In this document: positions 47,361 through 59,282 of the stretch, piece after piece | Layout: each line of letters begins with the position of its first letter | Position numbering within the stretch: position 1 is the stretch's first letter | Position numbers and translations under genes: made by a program | Assembly (NCBI RefSeq): GCF_029227915.1 | Contig: NC_079883.1 | Coordinates: 16,680,001 to 16,744,000, forward strand | DNA from: Hydractinia symbiolongicarpus | Lineage: Eukaryota > Cnidaria > Hydrozoa > Anthoathecata > Hydractiniidae | DNA: 64,000 nucleotides | Direction: 5' to 3' | The notes under the pieces: generated by a model | Told to the model about the DNA's origin: nothing | What the model saw: the letters and a program-made list of their open reading frames with translations, nothing else | Databases searched by the model: none

Positions 47361-48984
47361 CCGTCAACTACGTGCACAGGCCTTTAAAGGCTGTAATATG
47401 GCCTCTTGCAGCATAATAAAGGCCTTACACACAAATCGCGTTGTTCTACATGCCTGGGCGAGTTACGATCGGTCTAATCCCTCCACTCTCATTAGACTAT
47501 GACGTCCCAAGTGGTTTTTCATTGCGCCATGGCGTTATAACACCGTCAACTACGGGTACAGGCCTCAAAAGGCTGTAATATGGCCTCTTGCAGCATAATA
47601 AAGGCCTTACACGTGTATCACGAGGTCGTACGTGCCTGCGCAAGTTACCATTGGTCTAATCCATCTACTCACAATGGACTAGGACGTCCCAAGTTGTTTT
47701 CCATTGCGTCACGGCTTTATAACACCGTCAACTACGTGCACAGGCCTTTAAAGGCTGTAATATGGTCATTTGCAGCCTAACAAAGGCCTTTCACGTATAT
47801 CACGTGGTTGCACGTGCCTGCGCAAGTTACGAGCGGACTAATCCCTCCAATGTCATTGGACTATGACGTCCCAAGTGGTTTTCCATTGCGCCATGGCGTT
47901 ATAACACCGTCAACTACGCGTACAGGCCTCAAAAGGCTGTAATATGGCCTCTTGCAGCCTAATAAAGGCCTTACACGTATATCACGTGGTCGCACGTGCC
48001 TGCGCAAGTTACCATTGGTCTAATCCTTCCACTCTCAATGGACTAGGACGTCCCAAGTTGCTTTCCATTGCGTCACAGCTTCATAACACCGTCAACTACG
48101 TGCACAGGCTATTAAAGGCTGTAATATGGCCTTTTGCGGCCTAGTAAAGGTCGTACACACAAATCGCGTTGTTCCACGTGCCTGCGCGAGTTGCGATAGG
48201 TCTAATCCCTCCACTCTCATTGGACTATGACGTCCCAAGTGGTTTTCCATTGCGCCATGGCGTTATCACACCGTCAACTACAGGTGCAGGCATGTAAAGT
48301 CTGTAATATGGCCTTTTGCAGCATAATAAGCGCTTTTCACGTATATCACGTGCTTGCACGTGCCTGCGCAGGTTACCGCTGGTCTAATCCTTCCACTCTC
48401 ATTGGACTATGACGTCCCAAGTGGTTTTCCATTGCGCCATTGCGTTATAACACCGTCAACTACGTGCACAGGCCTTTAAAGGCTGTAATATGGCCTCTTG
48501 CAGCATAATAAAGGCCTTACACACAAATCGCGTTGTTCTACATGCCTGCGCGAGTTGCGATAGGTCTAATCCCTTCACTCTCATTGGACTATGACGTCCC
48601 AAGTGGTTTTCCATTGCGCCATGGCGTTATCACACCGTCAACTACAGGTACAGGCCTGTAAAATCTGTAATATGGCCTCTTGCAGCATAATAAAAGCCTT
48701 TAACGTATATCACGTGGTTGCACGTGCCTGCGCAGATTACCATTGGTCTAATTATTCGACTCTCGATTGACTACTACGTCCCAAGTGGTTTTTAATTGCC
48801 TGATGGCCTTATAACACCGTCAACTACGGGTACATGCGTCTAACGACTGTAATATGGCCTTTGCAGCCTAATAAAGGCAGTACACGTCAACCGCGTTCTT
48901 CTACGTGCCTGCACTAGTTACGATCGGACTAATCCCTCCACTCTCAATGGACTACGACGTCCAAAGTTGTTTTCCATTGCGCCA
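47361..48984 (+). repeat. Nine-monomer block recurring 10,155 bp away
   Basis: Matches 57516-59139 at offset 10155, except that the left half of the unit near 47944 differs (class B with GGTCGCACG here, CTTGCACG there). So one half-unit has been replaced in an otherwise collinear match. It ends with the divergent monomer. Confidence 0.78.
48741..48910 (+). repeat. Divergent monomer, copy 1
   Basis: About one unit length with many more changes than its neighbours: TTATTCGACTCTCGATTGAC, CTACTACGTCCC, TTTTTAATTGCCTGATGGCC, TACATGCGTCTAACGACTG, GGCCTTTGCAGCC and CAGTACACGTCAACCGCG. The core TAACACCGTCAACTA is kept. It recurs at 58896 and 62353 and nowhere else that I saw. Confidence 0.88.
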
Positions 48985-50743
48985 TTGCGTTATAACACCG
49001 TCAACTACGTGTACAGGCCTTTAAATGCTGTAACATGGCCTCTTGCAGCATAATAAAGGCCTTACACACAAGTCGCGTTGTTCTACATGCCTGCGCGATT
49101 TGCGATAGGTCTAATCCCTCCACTCTCAATGGACTAGGACGTGCCAAGTTGCTTTCCATTGCGTCACAGCTTCATAACACCGTCAACTACGTGCACAGGC
49201 TATTAAAGGCTGTAATATGGCCTTTTGCGGCCTAGTAAAGGTCGTACACACAAATCGCGTTGTTCCACGTGCCTGCGCGAGTTGCGATAGGTCTAATCCC
49301 TCCACTCTCATTGGACTATGACGTCCCAAGTGGTTTTCCATTGCGCCATGGCGTTATCACACCGTCAACTACAGGTACAGGCCTGTAAAATCTGTAATAT
49401 GGCCTCTTGCAGCATAATAAAAGCCTTTAACGTATATCACGTGGTTGCACGTGCCTGCACTAGTTACGATCGGACTAATCCCTCCACTCTCAATGGACTA
49501 CGACGTCCAAAGTTGTTTTCAATTGCGCCATGACTTTATAACACCTTCAACTACAGGTACAGGCCTGTAAAGGCTGTAACATGGCCTCTTGCAGCCTAAT
49601 AAAGGTTGTACACACAAATCGAGGTGTTCCACGTGCCTGGGGGAGTTACGATCAATCTAATCCCTCCACTCTCATTGGACTATGACGTCCCAAGTGGTTT
49701 TTCATTGCGCCATGGGGTTATAACACCGTCAACTACGCGTACAGGCCTCAAAAAGCTGTAATATGGCCTCTTGCAGCATAATAAAGGCCTTTCACGTATA
49801 TCACGTGCTTGCACGTGCCTGCGCAGGTTACCGTTGGTCTAATCCTTCCACTCTCAATGGACTAGGACGTCCCAAGTTGCTTTCCATTGCGTCACAGCTT
49901 TATAACACCGTCAACTACGTGTACAGGCCTTTAAAGGCTGTAATATGGCCTCTTGCAGCATAATAAAGGCCTTACACACAAATCGCGTTGTTCTACATGC
50001 CTGGGCGAGTTACGATCGGTCTAATCCCTCCACTCTCATTGGTCTATGACGTCCCAAGTCGTTTTCCATTACGCCATGGCGTTATCACACCGTCAACTAC
50101 AGGTACAGGCCTGTAAAATCTGTATTATGGCCTCTTGCAGCATAATAAAGGCCTTTCACGTTTATCACGTGCTTGCACGTGCCTGCGCAGGTTACCGTTG
50201 GTCTAATCCTTTCACTCTCATTGGACTATGACGTCCCAAGTGGTTTTCTATTGCGCCATTGCGTTATAACACCGTCAACTACGTGCACAGGCCTTTAAAT
50301 GCTGTAATATGGCCTCTTGCAGCATAATAAAGGCCTTACACACAAATCGCGTTGTTCTACATGCCTGCGCGAGTTGCGATAGGTCTAATCCCTCCTTTCT
50401 CATTGGACTATGACGTCCCAAGTGGTTTTCCATTGCGCCATGGCGTTATCACACCGTCAACTACAGGTACAGGCCTGTAAAATCTGTAATATGGCCTCTT
50501 GCAGCATAATAAAAGCCTTTAACGTATATCACGTGGTTGCACGTGCCTGCACTAGTTACGATCGGACTAATCCTTCCACCCTCAATGGACTACGACGTCC
50601 AAAGTTGTTTTCCATTGCGCCATGACTTTATAACACCGTCAACTACAGGTACAGGCCTGTAAAGGCTGTAACATGGCCTCTTGCAGCCTAATAAAGGTTG
50701 TACACACAAATCGCGGTGTTCCACGTGCCTGGGGGAGTTACGA
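48985..50743 (+). repeat. Mixed monomers, second copy of the 4002 bp pair
   Basis: 49839-50743 matches 45837-46741. The preceding units (48985-49838) are ordinary class A and B types, with the GGCCTAGTAAAGG unit at 49215-49235. Confidence 0.75.
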
Positions 50744-52667
50744 TCAATCTAATCCCTCCACTCTCATTGGACTATGACGTCCCAAGTGGTTTTTCATTGC
50801 GCCATGGCGTTATAACACCGTCAACTACGGGTACAGGCATGTAAAGTCTGTAATATGGCCTTTTGCAGCATAACAAGCGCTTTTCACGTATATCACGTGC
50901 TTGCACGTGCCTGCGCAGGTTACCGCTGGTCTAATCCTTCCACTCTCAATGGACTAGGATGTCCCAAGTTGCTTTCCATTGCGTCACAGCTTTATAACAC
51001 CGTCAACTACGTGTACAGGCCTTTAAAGGCTGTAATATGGCCTCTTGCAGTATAATAAAGGCCTTACACACAAATCGCGTTGTTCTACATGCCTGGGCGA
51101 GTTACGATCGGTCTAATCCCTCCACTCTCATTGGTCTATGACGTCCCAAGTCGTTTTCCATTACGCCATGGCGTGATCACACCGTCAACTACAGGTACAG
51201 GCCTGTAAAATCTGTAATATGGCCTCTTGCAGCATAATAAAGGCCTTTCACGTTTATCACGTGCTTGCACGTGCCTGCGCAGGTTACCGTTGGTCTAATC
51301 CTTCCACTCTCATTGGACTATGACGTCCCAAGTGGTTTTCCATTGCGCCATTGCGTTATAACACCGTCAACTACGTGCACAGGCCTTTAAATGCTGTAAC
51401 ATGGCCTCTTGCAGCATAATAAAGGCCTTACACACAAATCGCGTTGTTCTACATGCCTGCGCGAGTTGCAATAGGTCTAATCCCTCCACTCTCATTGGAC
51501 TATGACGTCCCAAGTGGTTTTCCATTGCGCCATGGCGTTATCACACCGTCAACTACAGGTACAGGCCTGTAAAGGCTGTAACATGGCCTCTTGCAGCCTA
51601 ATAAAGGTTGTACACACAAATCGCGGTGTTCCACGTGCCTGGGGGAGTTACGATCAATCTAATCCCTCCACTCTCATTGGACTATGACGTCCCAAGTGGT
51701 TTTTCATTGCGCCATGGCGTTATAACACCGTCAACTACGGGTACAGGCCTCAAAAGGCTGTAATATGGCCTCTTGCAGCCTAATAAAGGCCTTACACGTA
51801 TATCACGTGGTCGTACGTGCCTGCGCAAGTTACCATTGGTCTAATCCTTCTACTCTCAATGGACTAGGACGTCCCAAGTTGCTTTCCATTGCGTCACAGC
51901 TTTATAACACCGTCAACTACGTGCACAGGCCTTTAAAGGCTGTAATATGGCCTCTTGCAGCATAATAAAGGCCTTACACACAAATCGCGTTGTTCTACTT
52001 GCCTGGGCGAGTTACGATCGGTCTAATCCCTCCACTCTCATTAGACTATGACGTCCCAAGTGGTTTTTCATTGCGCCATGGCGTTATAACACCGTCAACT
52101 ACGGGTACAGGCCTCAAAAGGCTGTAATATGGCCTCTTGCAGCATAATAAAGGCCTTACACGTATATCACGAGGTCGTACGTGCCTGCGCAAGTTACCAT
52201 TGGTCTAATCCTTCTACTCTCAATGGACTAGGACGTCCCAAGTTGTTTTCCATTGCGTCACGGCTTTATCACACCGTCAACTACGTGCACAGGCCTTTAA
52301 AGGCTGTAATATGGTCATTTGCAGCCTAACAAAGGCCTTTCACGTATATCACGTGGTTGCACGTGCCTGCGCAAGTTACGAGCGGACTAATCCCTCCAAT
52401 GTCATTGGACTATGACGTCCCAAGTGGTTTTCCATTGCGCCATGGCGTTATAACACCGTCAACTACGGGTACAGGCCTCAAAAGGCTGTAATATGGCCTC
52501 TTGCAGCATAATAAAGGCCTTACACGTATATCACGAGGTCGTACGTGCCTGCGCAAGTTACCATTGGTCTAATTATTCCACTCTCAATGGACTACGACGT
52601 CCCAAGTGGTTTTCCATTGCGCCATGGCGTTATAACACCGTCAACTACGGGTGCAGGCCTCCAAAGG
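50744..52667 (+). repeat. Mixed monomers related to 55.2-55.8 kb
   Basis: About 51765-52400 matches 55187-55825 at offset 3422. Two units near 52158 and 52523 carry ATCACGAGGTCGTACG, so the first CACGTG is lost. No other structure seen. Confidence 0.75.
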
Positions 52668-53903
52668 CTGTAATATGGCCTCTTGCAGCCTAATAAAGGT
52701 CTTACACGTATATAACGTGGTCGCACGTGCCTGCGCAAGTTACCATTCTCATTGGACTATGACGTCCCAAGTGGTTTTCCATTGCGCCATGGCGTTATCA
52801 CACCGTCAACTACAGGTACAGGCCTGTAAAATCTGTAATATGGCCTCTTGCAGCATAATAAGCGCTTTTCACGTATATCACGTGCTTGCACGTGCCTGCG
52901 CTGGTTACCGCTGGTCTAATCCTTCCACTCTCAATGGACTAGGACGTCCCAGGTTGCTTTCCATTGCGTCACAGCTTTATAACACCGTCAACTACGTGTA
53001 CAGGCCTTTAAAGGCTGTAATATGGCCTCTTGCAGCATAATAAAGGCCTTACACACAAATCGCGTTGTTCTACATGCCTGGGCGAGTTACGATCGGTCTA
53101 ATCCCTCCACTCTCATTGGTCTATGACGTCCCAAGTCGTTTTCCATTACGCCATGGCGTGATCACACCGTCAACTACAGGTACAGGCCTGTAAAATCTGT
53201 AATACGGCCTCTTGCAGCATAATAAAGGCCTTTTACGTTTATCACGTGCTTGCACGTGCCTGCGCAGGTTACCGTTGGTCTAATCCTTCCACTCTCATTG
53301 GACTATGACGTCCCAAGTGGTTTTCCATTGCGCCATTGCGTTATAACACCGTCAACTACGTGCCGGGCCTTTAAATGCTGTAACATGGCCTCTTGCAGCA
53401 TAATAAAGGCCTTACACACAAATCGCGTTGTTCTACATGCCTGCGCGATTTGCGATAGGTCTAATCCCTCCACTCTCAATGGACTACGACGTCCAAAGTT
53501 GTTTTCCATTGCGCCATGACTTTATAACACCGTCAACTACAGGTACAGGCCTGTAAAGGCTGTAACATGGCCTCTTGCAGCCTAATAAAGGTTGTACACA
53601 CAAATCGCGGTGTTCCACGTGCCTGGGGGAGTTACGATCAATCTAATCCCTCCACTCTCATTGGACTATGACGTCCCAAGTGGTTTTTCATTGCGCCATG
53701 GCGTTATAACACCGTCAACTACGGGTACAGGCCTCAAAAGGCTGTAATATGGCCTCTTGCAGCCTAATAAAGGCCTTACACGTATATCACGTGGTCGTAC
53801 GTGCCTGCGCAAGTTACCATTGGTCTAATCCTTCTACTCTCAATGGACTAGGACGTCCCAAGTTGCTTTCCATTGCGTCACAGCTTTATAACACCGTCAA
53901 CTA
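52668..53903 (+). repeat. Eight-monomer segment, copy 1 (offset 1438)
   Basis: Matches 54106-55341 at offset 1438 (eight monomers minus 18 bases). Near 52746 a 17 bp deletion joins TTACCATT to CTCATTGGACTATG, removing the GTCTAATCC stretch of that unit. Also shared are GTATATAACGTGG, GGCGTGATCACACC and GTAATACGGCC. Confidence 0.83.
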
Positions 53904-55825
53904 CAGGTACAGGCCTGTAAAGGCTGTAACATGGCCTCTTGCAGCCTAATAAAGGTTGTACACACAAATCGCGGTGTTCCACGTGCCTGGGGGAGTTACG
54001 ATCAATCTAATCCCTCCACTCTCATTGGACTATGACGTCCCAAGTGGTTTTTCATTGCGCCATGGCGTTATAACACCGTCAACTACGGGTACAGACCTCA
54101 AAAGGCTGTAATATGGCCTCTTGCAGCCTAATAAAGGCCTTACACGTATATAACGTGGTCGCACGTGCCTGCGCAAGTTACCATTCTCATTGGACTATGA
54201 CGTCCCAAGTGGTTTTCCATTGCGCCATGGCGTTATCACACCGTCAACTACAGGTACAGGCCTGTAAAATCTGTAATATGGCCTCTTGCAGCATAATAAG
54301 CGCTTTTCACGTATATCACGTGCTTGCACGTGCCTGCGCAGGTTACCGCTGGTCTAATCCTTCCACTCTCAATGGACTAGGACGTCCCAAGTTGCTTTCC
54401 ATTGCGTCACAGCTTTATAACACCGTCAACTACGTGTACAGGCCTTTAAAGGCTGTAATATGGCCTCTTGCAGCATAATAAAGGCCTTACACACAAATCG
54501 CGTTGTTCTACATGCCTGGGCGAGTTACGATCGGTCTAATCCCTCCACTCTCATTGGTCTATGACGTCCCAAGTCGTTTTCCATTACGCCATGGCGTGAT
54601 CACACCGTCAACTACAGGTACAGGCCTGTAAAATCTGTAATACGGCCTCTTGCAGCATAATAAGGCCTTTTACGTTTATCACGTGCTTGCACGTGCCTGC
54701 ACAGGTTACCGTTGGTCTAATCCTTCCACTCTCATTGGACTATGACGTCCCAAGTGGTTTTCCATTGCGCCATTGCGTTATAACACCGTCAACTACGTGC
54801 ACAGGCCTTTAAATGCTGTAACATGGCCTCTTGCAGCATAATAAAGGCCTTACACACAAATCGCGTTGTTCTACATGCCTGCGCGATTTGCGATAGGTCT
54901 AATCCCTCCACTCTCAATGGACTACGACGTCCAAAGTTGTTTTCCATTGCGCCATGACTTTATAACTCCGTCAACTACAGGTACAGGCCTGTAAAGGCTG
55001 TAACATGGCCTCTTGCAGCCTAATAAAGGTTGTACACACAAATCGCGGTGTTCCACGTGCCTGGGGGAGTTACGATCAATCTAATCCCTCCACTCTCATT
55101 GGACTATGACGTCCCAAGTGGTTTTTCATTGCGCCATGGCGTTATAACACCGTCAACTACGGGTACAGACCTCAAAAGGCTGTAATATGGCCTCTTGCAG
55201 CCTAATAAAGGCCTTACACGTATATCACGTGGTCGTACGTGCCTGCGCAAGTTACCATTGGTCTAATCCTTCTACTCTCAATGGACTACGACGTCCCAAG
55301 TTGCTTTCCATTGCGTCACAGCTTTATAACACCGTCAACTACGTGCACAGGCCTTTAAAGGCTGTAATATGGCCTCTTGCAGCATAATAAAGGCCTTACA
55401 CACAAATCGGGTTGTTCTACATGCCTGGGCGAGTTACGATCGGTCTAATCCCTCCACTCTCATTAGACTATGACGTCCCAAGTGGTTTTTCATTGCGCCA
55501 TGGCGTTATAACACCGTTAACTACGGGTACAGGCCTCAAAAGGCTGTAATATGGCCTCTTGCAGCATAATAAAGGCCTTACACGTATATCACGAGGTCGT
55601 ACGTGCCTGCGCAAGTTACCATTGGTCTAATCCTTCTACTCTCAATGGACTAGGACGTCCCAAGTTGTTTTCCATTGCGTCACGGCTTTATAACACCGTC
55701 AACTACGTGCACAGGCCTTTAAAGGCTGTAATATGGTCATTTGCAGCCTAACAAAGGCCTTTCACGTATATCACGTGGTTGCACGTGCCTGCGCAAGTTA
55801 CGAGCGGACTAATCCCTCCAATGTC
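53904..55825 (+). repeat. Eight-monomer segment, copy 2, and junction units
   Basis: 54106-55341 is the second copy, with the 17 bp deletion again near 54184. One base is missing from AATAAGGCCTTTTACG near 54661. After 55341 the units turn into those preceding the 19-monomer repeat. Confidence 0.8.
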
Positions 55826-58800
55826 ATTGGACTATGACGTCCCAAGTGGTTTTCCATTGCGCCATGGCGTTATAACACCGTCAACTACGCGTACAGGCCT
55901 CAAAAGGCTGTAATATGGCCTCTTGCAGCATAATAAAGGCCTTTCACGTATATCACGTGCTTGCACGTGCCTGCGCAGGTTACCGTTGGTCTAATTATTC
56001 CACTCTCAATGGACTACGACGTCCCAAGTGGTTTTCCATTGCGCCATGGCGTTATAACACCGTCAACAACGGGTGCAGGCCTCCAAAGGCTGTAATATGG
56101 CCTCTTGCAGCCTAATAAAGGCCTTACACGTATATCACGTGGTCGCACGTGCCTGCGCAAGTTACCATTGGTCTAATCCTTCCACTCTCAATGGACTAGG
56201 ACGTCCCAAGTTGCTTTCCATTGCGTCACAGCTTCATAACACCGTCAACTACGTGCACAGGCTATTAAAGGCTGTAATATGGCCTTTTGCGGCCTAGTAA
56301 AGGTCGTACACACAAACTGCGTTGTTCCACGTGCCTGCGCGAGTTGCGATAGGTCTACTCCCTCCACTCTTATTGGACTATGACGTCCCAAGTGGTTTTC
56401 CATTGCGCCATGGCGTTATCACACCGTCAACTACAGGTACAGGCATGTAAAGTCTGTAGTATGGCCTTTTGCAGCATAATAAGCGCTTTTCACGTATATC
56501 ACGTGCTTGCACGTGCCTGCGCAGGTTACCGCTGGTCTAATCCGTCCACTCTCATTGGACTATGACGTCCCAAGTGGTTTTCCATTGCGCCATTGCGTTA
56601 TAACACCGTCAACTACGTGTACAGGCCTTTAAAGGCTGTAATATGGCCTCTTGCAGCATAATAAAGGCCTTTCACGTTTATCACGTGCTTGCACGTGCCT
56701 GCGCAGGTTACCGTTGGTCTAATCCTTCCACTCTCATTGGACTATGACGTCCCAAGTGGTTTTCCCTTGCGCCATTGCGTTATAACACCGTCAACTACGT
56801 GCACAGGCCTTTAAATGCTGTAATATGGCCTCTTGCAGCATAATAAAGGCCTTACACACAAATCGTGTTGTTCTACATGCCTGAGCGAGTTGCGATAGGT
56901 CTAATCCCTCCACTCTCATTGGACTACGACATCCCAAGTAGTTTTCCATTGCGCCATGGCGTTATCACACCGTCAACTACAGGTACAGGCCTGTAAAATC
57001 TGTAATATGGCCTCTTGCAGCATAATAAAAGCCTTTAACGTATATCACGTGGTTGCACGTGCCTGCACTAGTTACGATCGGACTAATCCCTCCACTCTCA
57101 ATGGACTACGACGTCCAAAGTTGTTTTCCATTGCGCCATGACTTTATAACACCGTCAACTACAGGTACAGGCCTGTAAAGGCTGTAACATGGCCTCTTGC
57201 AGCCTAATAAAGGTTGTACACACAAATCGCGGTGTTCCACGTGCCTGGGGGAGTTACGATCAATCTAATCCCTCCACTCTCATTGGACTATGACGTCCCA
57301 AGTGGTTTTTCATTGCGCCATGGCGTTATAACACCGTCAACTACGGGTACAGGCCTCAAAAGGCTGTAATATGGCCTCTTGCAGCATAATAAAGGCCTTA
57401 CACGTATATCACGAGGTCGTACGTGCCTGCCCAAGTTACCATTGGTCTAATCCTTCTACTCTCAATGGACTAGGACATCCCAAGTTGCTTTCCATTGCGT
57501 CAGAGCTTTATAACACCGTCAACTACGTGCACAGGCCTTTAAAGGCTGTAATATGGCCTCTTGCAGCATAATAAAGGCCTTACACACAAATCGCGTTGTT
57601 CTACATGCCTGGGCGAGTTACGATCGGTCTAATCCCTCCACTCTCATTAGACTATGACGTCCCAAGTGGTTTTTCATTGCGCCATGGCGTTATAACACCG
57701 TCAACTACGGGTACAGGCCTCAAAAGGCTGTAATATGGCCTCTTGCAGCATAATAAAGGCCTTACACGTATATCACGAGGTCGTACGTGCCTGCGCAAGT
57801 TACCATTGGTCTAATCCTTCTACTCTCAATGGACTAGGACGTCCCAAGTTGTTTTCCATTGCGTCACGGCTTTATAACACCGTCAACTACGTGCACAGGC
57901 CTTTAAAGGCTGTAATATGGTCATTTGCAGCCTAACAAAGGCCTTTCACGTATATCACGTGGTTGCACGTGCCTGCGCAAGTTACGAGCGGAGTAATCCC
58001 TCCAATGTCATTGGACTATGACGTCCCAAGTGGTTTTCCATTGCGCCATGGCGTTATAACACCGTCAACTACGCGTACAGGCCTCAAATGGCTGTAATAT
58101 GGCCTCTTGCAGCATAATAAAGGCCTTTCACGTATATCACGTGCTTGCACGTGCCTGCGCAGGTTACCGTTGGTCTAATTATTCCACTTTTAATGGACTA
58201 GGACGTCCCAAATTGCTTTCCATTGCGTCACAGCTTCATAACACCGTCAACTACGTGCACAGGCTATTAAAGGCTGTAATATGGCCTTTTGCGGCCTAGT
58301 AAAGGTCGTACACACAAATCGCGTTGTTCCACGTGCCTGCGCGAGTTGCGATAGGTCTAATCCCTCCACTCTCATTGGACTATGACGTCCCAAGGGGTTT
58401 TCCATTGCGCCATGGCGTTATCACACCGTCAACTACAGGTACAGGCATGTAAAGTCTGTAATATGGCCTTTTGCAGCATAATAAGCGCTTTTTACGTATA
58501 TCACGTGCTTGCACGTGCCTGCGCAGGTTACCGCTGGCCTAATCCTTCCACTCTCATTGGACTATGACGTCCCAAGTGGTTTTCCATTGCGCCATTGCGT
58601 TATAACACCGTCAACTACGTGCACAGGCCTTTAAAGGCTGTAATATGGCCTCTTGCAGCATAATAAAGGCCTTACACACAAATCGCGTTGTTCTACATGC
58701 CTGCGCGAGTTGCGATAGGTCTAATCCCTCCACTCTCATTGAAGTATGACGTCCCAAGTGGTTTTCCATTGCGCCATGGCGTTATCACACCGTCAACTGC

Positions 58801-59282
58801 AGGTACAGGCCTGTAAAATCTGTAATATGGCCTCTTGCAGCATAATAAAAGCCTTTAACGTATATCACGTGGTTGCACGTGCCTGCGCAGATTACCATTG
58901 GTCTAATTATTCGACTCTCGATTGACTACTACGTCCCAAGTGGTTTTTAATTGCCTGATGGCCTTATAACACCGTCAACTACGGGTACATGCGTCTAACG
59001 ACTGTAATATGGCCTTTGCAGCCTAATAAAGGCAGTACACGTCAACCGCGTTCTTCCTCGTGCCTGCACTAGTTACGATCGAACTAATTCCTCCACTCTC
59101 AAAGGACTACGACGTCCAAAGTTGTTTTCCATTGCGCCATGACTTTATAACACCGTCATCTACAGGTACAGGCCTGTAAAGGCTGTAACATGGCCTCTTG
59201 CAGCCTAATAAAGGTTGTACACACAAATCGCGGTGTTCCACGTGCCTGGGGGAGTTACGATCAATCTAATCCCTCCACTCTT
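55826..59282 (+). repeat. 19-monomer higher-order repeat, copy 1 (3457 bp)
   Basis: Directly followed by a second copy at a constant offset of 3457 (19 monomers minus one base). The whole length matches with few substitutions: CTACTCCC near 56354 against CTAATCCC, GTAGTATGG near 56458 against GTAATATGG, CAGAGC near 57501 against CACAGC, and CACTTTTAATGG near 58188 against CACTCTCAATGG. Inside it, 55187-56000 recurs at offset 2184 (exactly 12 monomers) and then at 2002 after a one-monomer skip, so the repeat itself arose from an older duplication. It includes divergent monomer copy 2. Confidence 0.9.
58896..59065 (+). repeat. Divergent monomer, copy 2
   Basis: Same diagnostic changes as at 48741, differing by TTCTTCCTCGTGCC against TTCTTCTACGTGCC. 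It sits near the right end of 19-monomer copy 1. Confidence 0.88.
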
